Below, one piece after another: positions 27,775 to 35,342 of a DNA stretch of 41,736 nt. Below the pieces are notes generated by a model that saw only the letters and a list, made by a program, of their open reading frames with translations, was not told the DNA's origin and did no database searches. Position numbers and translations under genes: made by a program. The stretch's first letter is position 1; each line of letters opens with the position of its first letter. Origin of the DNA: an uncultured Flavobacteriales bacterium (lineage in GTDB: Bacteria > Bacteroidota > Bacteroidia > Flavobacteriales_G > Salibacteraceae); assembly GCA_913020435.1 (NCBI GenBank), contig CAJVZZ010000023.1, positions 1 through 41,736 on the forward strand, written 5' to 3'.

Positions 27775-28905
27775 TTATAGTTTTCTAGAGATTTTAGGTA
27801 ACATCATGTTTTTCCAGTCGGTAAATGTTCCGGCTTCAATTTGACTTCTTGCTTCTCCTACTAACCATAAATAGAAACCTAAATTATGAATTGATGAAAT
27901 TTGCGCTCCCAACATTTCTCTTGATGTGACTAAATGTCGCAGATAAGCTTTCGAATAAACCGTATCGACATAAGTATTCCCAGCAACATCTATAGGAGAA
28001 AAATCACGCTCCCACTTTTTGTTTTTGATATTTATGATTCCTTCAGCAGTAAATAACTGTCCATTCCGAGCATTACGTGTCGGCAAAACACAATCAAACA
28101 TATCCACACCTAATGCGATACACTCCAATAAATTAGCTGGCGTTCCAACTCCCATTAAATACCTTGGCTTTTCTTTTGGAAGAATATCACAAACCAGTTC
28201 TGTCATTGCATACAATTCCTCATGTGGCTCTCCTACTGACAGACCACCTATTGCATTGCCAAAAGCATTTTTACTGGCAATATACTCTGCTGACTGTTTT
28301 CTTAAATCATTATAAACGCTTCCCTGTACAATGGGAAATAAAGCTTGATTATGTCCATATTTTGGTTCAGTTGAATTCATTTGATTTATACATCTATCTA
28401 GCCAACGATGCGTCATATGCATTGAGTTTTTTGCATAATCATAATCACAGGGATAAGGAGTACATTCATCAAATGCCATAATAATATCAGCACCAATTGA
28501 GCGCTGAATATCGACTGCTCGTTCCGGAGAAAAGACGTGTTTTGATCCATCAATGTGCGATGCAAATTTCACACCTTCTTCTGTAATCTTCCGAGTGCCT
28601 GACAATGAATAAACTTGGTAACCACCACTATCCGTTAAGATTGGTCTGTCCCAGCCTATAAACTTATGCAAACCTCCAGCTTCCTCTAGAATTTCAGTTC
28701 CTGGTCGAAGAAACAAATGATAGGTATTTCCTAAAATTATCTGAGCCGAAATTTCGTCAGTTAATTCTCTGTGATGCACTGCTTTTACAGAACCAGCGGT
28801 TCCGACAGGCATGAAAATTGGCGTTTTTATCGTTCCGTGATCGGTTTCTAAGACACCTGTACGGGCCTTTGATTGAGTATCGGTAGCACTTAACTTGAAT
28901 TCCAT
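27775..28905 (-). CDS. tgt: tRNA-guanine transglycosylase (zinc cysteines replaced)
   Basis: A 376-residue Tgt, which exchanges guanine-34 for preQ1 in tRNAs for Asp, Asn, His and Tyr. The active-site loop ILTDSGGYQVYSL (residues 89-101), FDECTPYPCDYDY, the GGLSVGEPHEE loop and the second aspartate in DCVLPTRNARNG are all present. The zinc motif CxCxxC of the E. coli type is replaced: the aligned segment reads VAGNTYVDTVYSKAYLRH, with Gly, Thr and Asp at the cysteine positions, although the IHN histidine downstream remains. I recall similar replacements in other Bacteroidota, so the enzyme is probably active. It has a TATCTTTG box just upstream. Confidence 0.93.
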   Translation of the reverse strand: MEFKLSATDTQSKARTGVLETDHGTIKTPIFMPVGTAGSVKAVHHRELTDEISAQIILGNTYHLFLRPGTEILEEAGGLHKFIGWDRPILTDSGGYQVYSLSGTRKITEEGVKFASHIDGSKHVFSPERAVDIQRSIGADIIMAFDECTPYPCDYDYAKNSMHMTHRWLDRCINQMNSTEPKYGHNQALFPIVQGSVYNDLRKQSAEYIASKNAFGNAIGGLSVGEPHEELYAMTELVCDILPKEKPRYLMGVGTPANLLECIALGVDMFDCVLPTRNARNGQLFTAEGIINIKNKKWERDFSPIDVAGNTYVDTVYSKAYLRHLVTSREMLGAQISSIHNLGFYLWLVGEARSQIEAGTFTDWKNMMLPKISRKL

Positions 28906-28921
28906 ATAGCTATAAAGTGCA

Positions 28922-28929
28922 CAAAGATA
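28922..28929 (-). promoter_or_regulatory. Putative -7 box (TATCTTTG) for tgt
   Basis: The minus strand reads TATCTTTG, matching TAnnTTTG, about 16 bases before the tgt ATG, giving a leader near 10 bases. No -33 TTTG is found at the expected distance. Confidence 0.45.
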
Positions 28930-28968
28930 GACGAGACAAGCTTGTTTAAAAGTTAATCCAGTTTTTCT

Positions 28969-30120
28969 ATGTTAAGCATTCATTTTGGAAACCTTTGTGG
29001 AATGGAGCAAATCATCGCCTCGCCACTTTTTTTGCCACTTATTGGGATTTTCGTTTTGAAAATTTCTATGCTACTATTGGTTAACCTCAAAATGAGCTTA
29101 ATGCAAAAGCTACAACCAAAATTCAACAAACCAATTTCAATTGTTATTTGTGCAAGAAATGAATCCGCTAACTTAATGGAGTTCCTTCCACTCATAATGA
29201 TTCAAGATTACCCTGACTTTGAGGTTGTTATTGTAAATGATCGCTCATTGGATGACACTGCTGATATTTTAAGAGCATTTGAAAAAAAGCATTCTAATCT
29301 AAAAGTAACGGTAATCCAAGAAAACGATAAATTCAATTTCAATAAAAAATTCGCGCTTACCATTGGAATAAAAGCTACTTCATATGACCATATTCTTTTT
29401 ACCGATGCAGATTGCAAACCGATTTCAAATCAATGGCTAACGAATATGGTCGCACCCTTTCAAGAAGACAAGTCGATTGTGGTTGGTTATGGAGGCTACT
29501 TATCAGGAACAGGGATTGTAAATAAAATGATACGAGCCGAAACTCATCTGATTGCCCAACACTATTTTGGTCTAGGTAAACTAGGCTTACCTTACATGGC
29601 GGTCGGTAGAAATATGGCCTACAATAAAAATTTATTCTTTGAAGGTAAAGGTTTTTCAAATCACCAGCATATAAATAGTGGTGATGATGATTTGTTTATG
29701 AATGAAAATGCAAATCAAACAAATACGGCATTCGTATTTGATAGTAATTCTTACACTCAATCTATTCCTAAAAAAACTTGGGCAGAATATTTAGAACAAA
29801 AGAGAAGACATCTGACTACTGGAGGCCGCTACAAAATCACAACTCAATTATTATTGTCTTTGATTACACTAGTCAATTTGACTTTTTATCTATTTGCTGG
29901 ATTTTGTTTATTTATTAGTCCCGTCAATCTCGCTGCCCTGATAGCATTAATATTAGTATTCGTTACAAGTATGGCTATATCATACAAAGGATTAAAAACC
30001 TCAAATTCGTTAGACCTTCTTCCTTGGATTTTTATCTGCGATATCTTTATAATATTGTTTTATCCTTTTGCATTGTGCTATAATTATTTGCAAAGTGGCA
30101 GTTTATGGAAAAACTACTAA
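28969..30120 (+). CDS. Family 2 glycosyltransferase, membrane-bound
   Basis: A 383-residue GT2 protein. A helix near the N-terminus (about residues 19-39) is followed by the GT-A domain: ISIVICARNES (56-66), VVIVNDRSLDDT (86-97), the DxD motif TDADC (145-149) and the acceptor-side EQKRRHLTTGGRY loop, in the place of QxxRW. Two or three helices end the protein. This layout fits enzymes that make lipid-linked or glycolipid products at the inner membrane. The ATG at 28969 is the first start; ATG at 29002 is a good alternative nearer the helix. It overlaps the sigma factor gene by 16 bases. Confidence 0.8.
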   Translation: MLSIHFGNLCGMEQIIASPLFLPLIGIFVLKISMLLLVNLKMSLMQKLQPKFNKPISIVICARNESANLMEFLPLIMIQDYPDFEVVIVNDRSLDDTADILRAFEKKHSNLKVTVIQENDKFNFNKKFALTIGIKATSYDHILFTDADCKPISNQWLTNMVAPFQEDKSIVVGYGGYLSGTGIVNKMIRAETHLIAQHYFGLGKLGLPYMAVGRNMAYNKNLFFEGKGFSNHQHINSGDDDLFMNENANQTNTAFVFDSNSYTQSIPKKTWAEYLEQKRRHLTTGGRYKITTQLLLSLITLVNLTFYLFAGFCLFISPVNLAALIALILVFVTSMAISYKGLKTSNSLDLLPWIFICDIFIILFYPFALCYNYLQSGSLWKNY

Positions 30121-30716
30121 ACAATAACCTTTCAGATAAGGCAAAATATGATTACACCTTGGTTTGCAGAGCCTTGGATAGTAATGATGAAAAAGCCTAT
30201 GCTGAAATAATGGCCCGATACCGAGAACCCATTTATTACATGCTGCTCAAAATGATAAGAAGCGAAGTTGATGCTGAAGACCTCACAATTGAAGCATTTG
30301 GAAAAGCATTTAAAAAGCTCGAGCAATATGAACCAACTTACGCATTTAGCACTTGGCTTTATAAAATTGCAACTAACAACTGTATTGATTTTATTCGAAA
30401 GAAAAAAATGAAAACTCTTTCTCTTGACGCCAATCAAGAAGGTGAAGAAAACAGCAGGAATTACGAACCTATTTCATACACGTTGACTCCAGAGGAAGAA
30501 ATTATACAGAATCAGAAAATAATATTAATGCATAAAGTGGTTGATCAACTAAAACCGCGTTATAAGGCTCTAATTGAACTTCGTTATTTCAAAGAGTATT
30601 CGTATCAAGAAATTGCCACAGAAATGAAGCTGCCCCTTGGCACCGTAAAGGCTCAGCTATTTAGAGCAAAGGAATTGCTTCATGAAATATTAAAAGACCG
30701 CAGAAACAGTATTTAA
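30105..30716 (+). CDS. RNA polymerase sigma factor, ECF-like
   Basis: A 203-residue sigma-70 family protein. Region 2 covers roughly residues 20-100, including DAEDLTIEAFGKAFKKL and the promoter-melting stretch FSTWLYKIATNNCIDFIRKKKM; region 4 covers 140-195, with the helix-turn-helix YSYQEIATEMKLPLGTVKAQLFRAKE. There is no region 1.1 or 3, as in ECF factors. It starts inside the GT2 gene (16-base overlap) and is followed by rsmG after three bases. No anti-sigma gene is adjacent, so control may be transcriptional or by a distant partner. Confidence 0.88.
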   Translation: MEKLLNNNLSDKAKYDYTLVCRALDSNDEKAYAEIMARYREPIYYMLLKMIRSEVDAEDLTIEAFGKAFKKLEQYEPTYAFSTWLYKIATNNCIDFIRKKKMKTLSLDANQEGEENSRNYEPISYTLTPEEEIIQNQKIILMHKVVDQLKPRYKALIELRYFKEYSYQEIATEMKLPLGTVKAQLFRAKELLHEILKDRRNSI

Positions 30717-30719
30717 ACT

Positions 30720-31328
30720 ATGTCAATTCAAATTCTAGAAAAGTATTTCTCTAACCTGACGGATTTACAAAAAGACCAACTTGGTCAACTACAGGGATTA
30801 TATTCCGAGTGGAATGAAAAAATCAATGTCATTTCCAGAAGGGATATTGATGAATTAATGGAGCGTCATATCCTCCATAGCCTTAGTATTTCTCTTTTCT
30901 ATGATTTGGACAAGGGACTGGATGTTCTAGATATAGGAACGGGAGGTGGTTTTCCCGGAATCCCACTTGCTATTATAAATCCTACTTCAAATTTTGTTTT
31001 GATTGATAGTATTGGTAAAAAAATTAAAGTTGTCAATGGGGTATGTAACTCTTTAGGTCTTAAAAATTGTGTTGGATTGCATGAGAATGCAAAGCATCAC
31101 AAATCAATATATGACATTGCCTTAAGCAGAGCGGTTACAGCATTTGATCCGTTTCTAGAGTATACAACACCGTTATTAAAAAATAATGGCAAAATCCTTT
31201 GTTTGAAAGGAGGTGACTTAAGTCAAGAACTTAAAAACGTACAAAAAAGCATCAAGCTGTTTTCTATTTCCGATAAAATTGAAGGTGAATTTTTTGAGAC
31301 TAAAAAATTGGTTCAGTATTCAAAATAA
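30720..31328 (+). CDS. rsmG: 16S rRNA (guanine-527-N7)-methyltransferase
   Basis: A 202-residue RsmG (GidB). The SAM-binding motif LDIGTGGGFPGIPLA is at residues 70-84, preceded by the typical WNEKINVISR and ERHILHSL segments; SRAVTAF and LCLKGG follow. It methylates G527 of 16S rRNA, and loss of the family protein elsewhere gives low-level streptomycin resistance. It starts three bases after the sigma factor gene and is the last gene before the rpmH promoter. Confidence 0.93.
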   Translation: MSIQILEKYFSNLTDLQKDQLGQLQGLYSEWNEKINVISRRDIDELMERHILHSLSISLFYDLDKGLDVLDIGTGGGFPGIPLAIINPTSNFVLIDSIGKKIKVVNGVCNSLGLKNCVGLHENAKHHKSIYDIALSRAVTAFDPFLEYTTPLLKNNGKILCLKGGDLSQELKNVQKSIKLFSISDKIEGEFFETKKLVQYSK

Positions 31329-31399
31329 ATTGTGCTAAAAACACCATGAATTGCTCACTGTATGATCCTTTTAGCGAAAAAAAAAATATTTGGATAAAC

Positions 31400-31432
31400 T
31401 TTGATAGTTAATCTAAAATAGTTCTACTTTTG
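31400..31432 (+). promoter_or_regulatory. Bacteroidota-type promoter for rpmH
   Basis: TTTG at 31400-31403 and TACTTTTG at 31425-31432 are separated by 21 bases, matching the TTTG / TAnnTTTG pattern. The implied start near 31439 gives a leader of about 27 bases. An A-rich tract lies just upstream of the -33 element. Confidence 0.6.
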
Positions 31433-31465
31433 CGGCTCGTTTTGCGATACAAATAATACATTATA

Positions 31466-31621
31466 ATGAAAAGAACGTTTCAACCGTCGAATAAGAAAAG
31501 AATAAACAAACACGGCTTTAGAGAAAGAATGGCTTCTAAGGGTGGACGTAAAGTATTAGCCAGTCGTAGAGCTAAAGGACGTACGAGACTTACTGTTTCT
31601 GACGAGATACCTAAGAAATAA
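31466..31621 (+). CDS. rpmH: 50S ribosomal protein L34
   Basis: A 51-residue, strongly basic protein beginning [18 protein letters not shown], followed by the conserved [19 protein letters not shown] segment, which identifies L34 of the large ribosomal subunit. It has its own promoter upstream and a strong hairpin terminator 29 bases downstream, so it is probably a single-gene transcript. The usual partners rnpA and dnaA are not next to it. Confidence 0.97.
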   Translation: MKRTFQPSNKKRINKHGFRERMASKGGRKVLASRRAKGRTRLTVSDEIPKK

Positions 31622-31650
31622 ATTTGGGGTTTCCCACTTATTATATTAGA

Positions 31651-31676
31651 AAGGGCGGTTTATCCGCCCTTTTTTT
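31651..31676 (+). terminator. Rho-independent terminator after rpmH
   Basis: AAGGGCGG (31651-31658) and CCGCCCTT (31664-31671) form an 8-base perfect stem with a TTTAT loop; the run of T that begins in the stem continues to 31676. It is the best terminator on the plus strand of the window. Confidence 0.92.
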
Positions 31677-31714
31677 ATGTCTTAGAACTTAACTTTACGT
31701 TTTAATTTATCGAT

Positions 31715-32923
31715 ATGACTTATGATTTTTGTGTAGTTGGTGGAGGTATTGTTGGATTGGCTACTGCCTACAAGCTTCAGTGTAAATTCCCCAATCAAAA
31801 TATTCTAGTACTGGAAAAAGAGAATCGATTTGCTCCACACCAAAGTGGTAATAACTCTGGAGTAATTCATTCAGGAATCTATTATAAACCGGGTTCTTAC
31901 AAAGCAAAAAACTGTGTTGACGGTAGACGTGAATTAGTCTCTTTTGCTAAAGAGCATAACATTGCTTATGACATCTGCGGTAAAATCATAGTTGCCACAG
32001 ATGAAAGTGAATATCCATTTTTGGATCAGATTCATCAAAATGGCATTCAAAATGGAGTTGAAGATATCGAAGAGATTGGTCCTGATAGAATTAAGGAAAT
32101 TGAACCTCATTGTGAAGGAATAAGAGGACTGCGTGTCGGATGTACTGGAATTATCGATTATGTGGGAACTACTGATAAATTAGCGGAATTACTTGTGGGC
32201 TTAAATCCTAATTCCAAAGCATTAACTAGCCATGAGGTACTTTCAATAAGTAAAAAAGAAGGAATAAGCATCGTAGGTACAAACAATGGTGATTTTAGAG
32301 CAAAGCGCATGATTTTTTGCGCAGGACTGCAAGCTGACCGAATGGCCAAAAAAGATGGTATAAATATCAAAGAAAAAGTTGTTGGTTTCCGAGGCGATTA
32401 TTACGAATTAACAGCAAAAGGAAAACACAAGGTTAAACACCTAATTTACCCTGTTCCAAACCCAGATTTCCCATTTCTAGGAGTACACTTTACAAGAATG
32501 ACTGATGGTGAAATAGAGTGTGGACCAAATGCCGTTTTTACATTTAAAAGAGAAGGTTACGGAAAAACGGATTTCAATTTAAAAGATACTATCGATGCCT
32601 TAACCTATGGTGGCACATGGAAGCTATTCTTCAAAAACATCTCTTTCGGAATTAATGAATATCGCCGAGCGTTCAGCAAAAAGCTATTCTTAAAAACACT
32701 TCAGCGCTTAATTCCATCTCTTACAATGGAGGATATTAAACCAGGAAGAGCTGGAGTAAGAGCAATGCTGTTGTCAACAAATGGTGATACTAAAGATGAT
32801 TTTAGAATTGAATATAAAGACAACAGTATTCATGTTTTAAATGCTCCAAGTCCTGCTGCAACAGCTTGCTTAGCAATCGGGAACGAAGTAGTTAATATGG
32901 CTATAAAGCACTTTAAACTATAG
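31715..32923 (+). CDS. lhgO: L-2-hydroxyglutarate oxidase
   Basis: A 402-residue FAD-dependent oxidoreductase of the LhgO type. The dinucleotide-binding loop VVGGGIVGLATAY is at residues 7-19, with NNSGVIHSGIYY (residues 46-57) and YPVPNPDFPFLGVHFTR further on; the last part contains GRAGVRAML and the FAD-binding SPAATACLAIG. The enzyme oxidises L-2-hydroxyglutarate to 2-oxoglutarate and passes electrons to the quinone pool, mainly as metabolite repair. It starts 38 bases after the rpmH terminator. Confidence 0.9.
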   Translation: MTYDFCVVGGGIVGLATAYKLQCKFPNQNILVLEKENRFAPHQSGNNSGVIHSGIYYKPGSYKAKNCVDGRRELVSFAKEHNIAYDICGKIIVATDESEYPFLDQIHQNGIQNGVEDIEEIGPDRIKEIEPHCEGIRGLRVGCTGIIDYVGTTDKLAELLVGLNPNSKALTSHEVLSISKKEGISIVGTNNGDFRAKRMIFCAGLQADRMAKKDGINIKEKVVGFRGDYYELTAKGKHKVKHLIYPVPNPDFPFLGVHFTRMTDGEIECGPNAVFTFKREGYGKTDFNLKDTIDALTYGGTWKLFFKNISFGINEYRRAFSKKLFLKTLQRLIPSLTMEDIKPGRAGVRAMLLSTNGDTKDDFRIEYKDNSIHVLNAPSPAATACLAIGNEVVNMAIKHFKL

Positions 32924-32943
32924 TTCGACTAGACACCCACGAT

Positions 32944-33834
32944 TTAATGTTTAATTGGTGGATTTTTGATGAGATAATGAGCCCTACTGTTTGGATTAAT
33001 CATTGTTGAATCTCTAGGTCCGTACTTTAGCAAATGATGCATAAGCTTCATTTGACATTCAGTCATTCCTTTTCCCCCATCATTAGATTCCATAAAATTA
33101 TTACAGCCTACTAATGGACATGGTTCATGACCCTCACAACTCGTGCAAGGACCGAGCCGATGCTCATAATGACCCAATCCTAAACCATGGCCAACTTCAT
33201 GGGCTATATGAGCTCCTATGCCCCAAATATCAAATTCTTTAGTATAAACCTGATACATGCCTTCAAAATACAAGACGTTATTCTGAAACCCAAAACCATC
33301 TTTACAGCTCCTTGTCATACAAATATTTCGACCGCCATAAGCTCGAGGTTTAATACCTGAAAGCAATATATGAACACAGTGTTTTTTTTCGAAGTCGGTA
33401 AGTGATTCATTTTCTAAAACAAATTCTCGATAAAGGTCTTTATGGTCGTACTTCCCATAAACCTGTGCCTTGGCTCCATTGTTAGAATTCCAGAACTTGA
33501 TATCAATAATCCGAAACCGAATTTTAGAATCCTTTATATGCTTTCCAATTAACGGAATAGGCTTTTCAACATTACTTAGAAATTGATTAGCTCCACGAAT
33601 TTCACCTCGAAGCCAATCTATATCAGGAGCTGTGTCTTGAAAATTCCCATTCCCAAGCGAATCATTAAACACATGAAAAATAAAGTTCAGTGATTTTATT
33701 TCCTCTTTTTCTAATTCAATCTCTAAGAAAGAGTTCGGAATGTTTTGAGTAGGCTCAAATGATTGCTGGATAAGTGAACAACCTAGAATAATAGATACGA
33801 GCAGAATCAGAAATACAAATAGCTTAAAATTCAT
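32944..33834 (-). CDS. Metzincin zinc-protease-like lipoprotein
   Basis: A 296-residue lipoprotein with lipobox IILGC (cysteine 19). The zinc site HEVGHGLGLGH is at residues 212-222 and a Met-turn-like NNFMES at 245-250, the hallmarks of metzincin peptidases and closest in style to the M43 (ulilysin/pappalysin) group. Between the two lies a cysteine-rich insert (C230, C233, C239, C244), and more cysteines (C153, C172, C177) occur before the site, suggesting disulphide bonding outside the cytoplasm. It is probably a surface or periplasmic protease; the substrate is unknown. Confidence 0.72.
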   Translation of the reverse strand: MNFKLFVFLILLVSIILGCSLIQQSFEPTQNIPNSFLEIELEKEEIKSLNFIFHVFNDSLGNGNFQDTAPDIDWLRGEIRGANQFLSNVEKPIPLIGKHIKDSKIRFRIIDIKFWNSNNGAKAQVYGKYDHKDLYREFVLENESLTDFEKKHCVHILLSGIKPRAYGGRNICMTRSCKDGFGFQNNVLYFEGMYQVYTKEFDIWGIGAHIAHEVGHGLGLGHYEHRLGPCTSCEGHEPCPLVGCNNFMESNDGGKGMTECQMKLMHHLLKYGPRDSTMINPNSRAHYLIKNPPIKH

Positions 33835-33871
33835 CGGTTAAAAATAACCAGATTGTGCAACAATAGAAGTG

Positions 33872-34414
33872 TTATTCTACTAACCTATACTTGGACTTAA
33901 TCTCCTCCCAATTCCAAATAAAATGTTCTACAATATCATCTAGTCTTTTCAGGAAAAGTGGGTTTGGTGAGTTCATATTTCGAAAATAAGAATCTTGATA
34001 CTGATTCAATTCGTATTTAAAAAACACCGCCTTACTCATTGCATAATGAATATTCTTAGAAGGCATATTTATACAATTCATATAGCTCTGATAAGATACT
34101 ACCAACTGTTTCAACTTTTCCTTATCAATATTTAAGGCTGTTGAAAGCTTATTAAATACACTTTCCACCAATCTAACATCTTGGTAATTATTGAAAAGCT
34201 TTGGCACGTATAATAAGTTGCCCGCAATTATTATAAGAAGAAATTTATCGGCAGAATTAGCAGAAATAGTTGGAGCTAATTCAAGTTCTGGGTCTTCATT
34301 AATTAACAGTGCAACTTCTGGAAAGCCAATATCTACTAATTGCAAAATTCCAGCAGTGAAGTTTTCTGCTAGTTTTTCTTCAGAAATTTTTCTCTTAGTT
34401 AAAAATGATATCAC
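33872..34414 (-). CDS. Hypothetical protein
   Basis: A 180-residue, mainly helical, soluble-looking protein that I do not recognise. A longer frame begins with TTG at 34441, but a TAGCTTTG promoter-like box overlaps that codon, so I chose the GTG at 34414, giving the start MISFLTKRKISEEKLAENF. The sequence has no membrane helix or signal peptide; the C-terminal half contains aromatic-rich helices (KAVFFKYELNQYQDSYF). It precedes the protease gene by 37 bases on the same strand and may share its transcript. Confidence 0.6.
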   Translation of the reverse strand: MISFLTKRKISEEKLAENFTAGILQLVDIGFPEVALLINEDPELELAPTISANSADKFLLIIIAGNLLYVPKLFNNYQDVRLVESVFNKLSTALNIDKEKLKQLVVSYQSYMNCINMPSKNIHYAMSKAVFFKYELNQYQDSYFRNMNSPNPLFLKRLDDIVEHFIWNWEEIKSKYRLVE

Positions 34415-34438
34415 TATACTCCGTTTGTATGATTTTAA

Positions 34439-34446
34439 CAAAGCTA
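34439..34446 (-). promoter_or_regulatory. Putative -7 box (TAGCTTTG) for the hypothetical gene
   Basis: The minus strand reads TAGCTTTG, matching TAnnTTTG, with an implied transcript start near 34432 and a leader of about 18 bases to the GTG at 34414. No -33 TTTG is seen. Confidence 0.4.
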
Positions 34447-34486
34447 AATCTTCTCGCAGGGAGCTTTTTTGAATCCCGATTTTCAG

Positions 34487-34529
34487 TTTTCAACAAAGTT
34501 ATTAACGATGTTTCGGTATTGTTAATAAC
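34487..34529. repeat. Inverted repeat with DnaA-box-like sequences
   Basis: GTTATTAAC (34498-34506) and GTTAATAAC (34521-34529) are perfect 9-base inverted arms around 14 bases. Within and beside them are TTTTCAACA (34487-34495), TTATTAACG (34499-34507) and, reversed, TTATTAACA (34528-34520). Each is close to the DnaA box TTATCCACA. AT-rich sequence follows. It lies in a 181-base gap between comB and the hypothetical gene. It could be a DnaA-binding site, an operator or a structured leader. Confidence 0.45.
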
Positions 34530-34622
34530 CCAAATATCATATAAAACACTAAAAATCAGCATACTGTATTTTAACTTCCACTTAACAGACAGGGGTCTTC
34601 ATCAATTTAATAAGATGCAACC

Positions 34623-35339
34623 TTATTGAATTAACCGAACCAAACGGTCGTTTTCCAAGACAGGAATCACGTTCGTATAATCCCTTTGAAGACAAAACTC
34701 AATGTCTTTTTCAAGGTCTAACCTACCCAATCTCCTTCGGTGAGAAGAGGTTTTTAAAAAGTTATTTAGATCGCCTTTTGATGATTCAAACAATAAATTA
34801 GCAGCTGTGGCTGAATCTGATAAATCAAATGAATTCTTATCGACTAACAGATTATTAACCACTGCACCAGCGAATAAAGAATCTTCCATATTGTAGCGTC
34901 CTTTCCAACCTGCACAAAGTAGCAAAACATCTCTATTCTCTTTAACCAAATAGCTACAAATGGCTGAGATATTTAAAAAGGAACCTATAATTACTTGATG
35001 TGCATCTTTAGAAACTTCAATAGCTCTAGTTCCATTTGTGGTAGTTATGACTGTAGTTTCACCCTTCAACTTTTCATTCATATAATGAAAAGGCGAATTA
35101 CCCAATTGAAATCCTTCTACTACCTCACCCTTACGCTCTGCCGCAACAATAAAACCTTGCTTCTTATAATCTAACGCTTGCTCAATATGCTCAACTGGAA
35201 TCATTGATTTAATTCCACATTCGAATGCTGTGCACATTGCAGATGTTGCTCTAAACACATCAATAACAACAACGATGGCATCATCATTTCTATAAAACTG
35301 ATACAGGTCAGGCGAGTATGCTACTTCTAATGTTGGCAT
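34623..35339 (-). CDS. comB: 2-phosphosulfolactate phosphatase
   Basis: A 238-residue ComB family protein. Conserved parts are VVIDVFRATSAMCTAF near residue 24, AAERKGE, GFQLGNSP, TTTNGTRAI and CAGWKGRYNMEDSLFAG. ComB removes phosphate from 2-phosphosulfolactate, a coenzyme M precursor in methanogens. Bacteroidota do not make coenzyme M by that route, so here sulfolactate or a related phosphate ester may be the substrate, or the activity may differ. It starts three bases after gcvT and is probably co-transcribed. Confidence 0.88.
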   Translation of the reverse strand: MPTLEVAYSPDLYQFYRNDDAIVVVIDVFRATSAMCTAFECGIKSMIPVEHIEQALDYKKQGFIVAAERKGEVVEGFQLGNSPFHYMNEKLKGETTVITTTNGTRAIEVSKDAHQVIIGSFLNISAICSYLVKENRDVLLLCAGWKGRYNMEDSLFAGAVVNNLLVDKNSFDLSDSATAANLLFESSKGDLNNFLKTSSHRRRLGRLDLEKDIEFCLQRDYTNVIPVLENDRLVRLIQ

Positions 35340-35342
35340 TTC

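Noticed and set aside
31334-31375. GCTAAAA / TTTTAGC repeat after rsmG as a terminator
   Set aside because: The arms are 28 bases apart and AT-rich, and the sequence after them is an A-run, not a T-run.
34405-34629. 74-codon plus-strand frame across the gap at 34.5 kb
   Set aside because: It runs antisense to the hypothetical gene start and through the inverted repeat, with no recognisable sequence.
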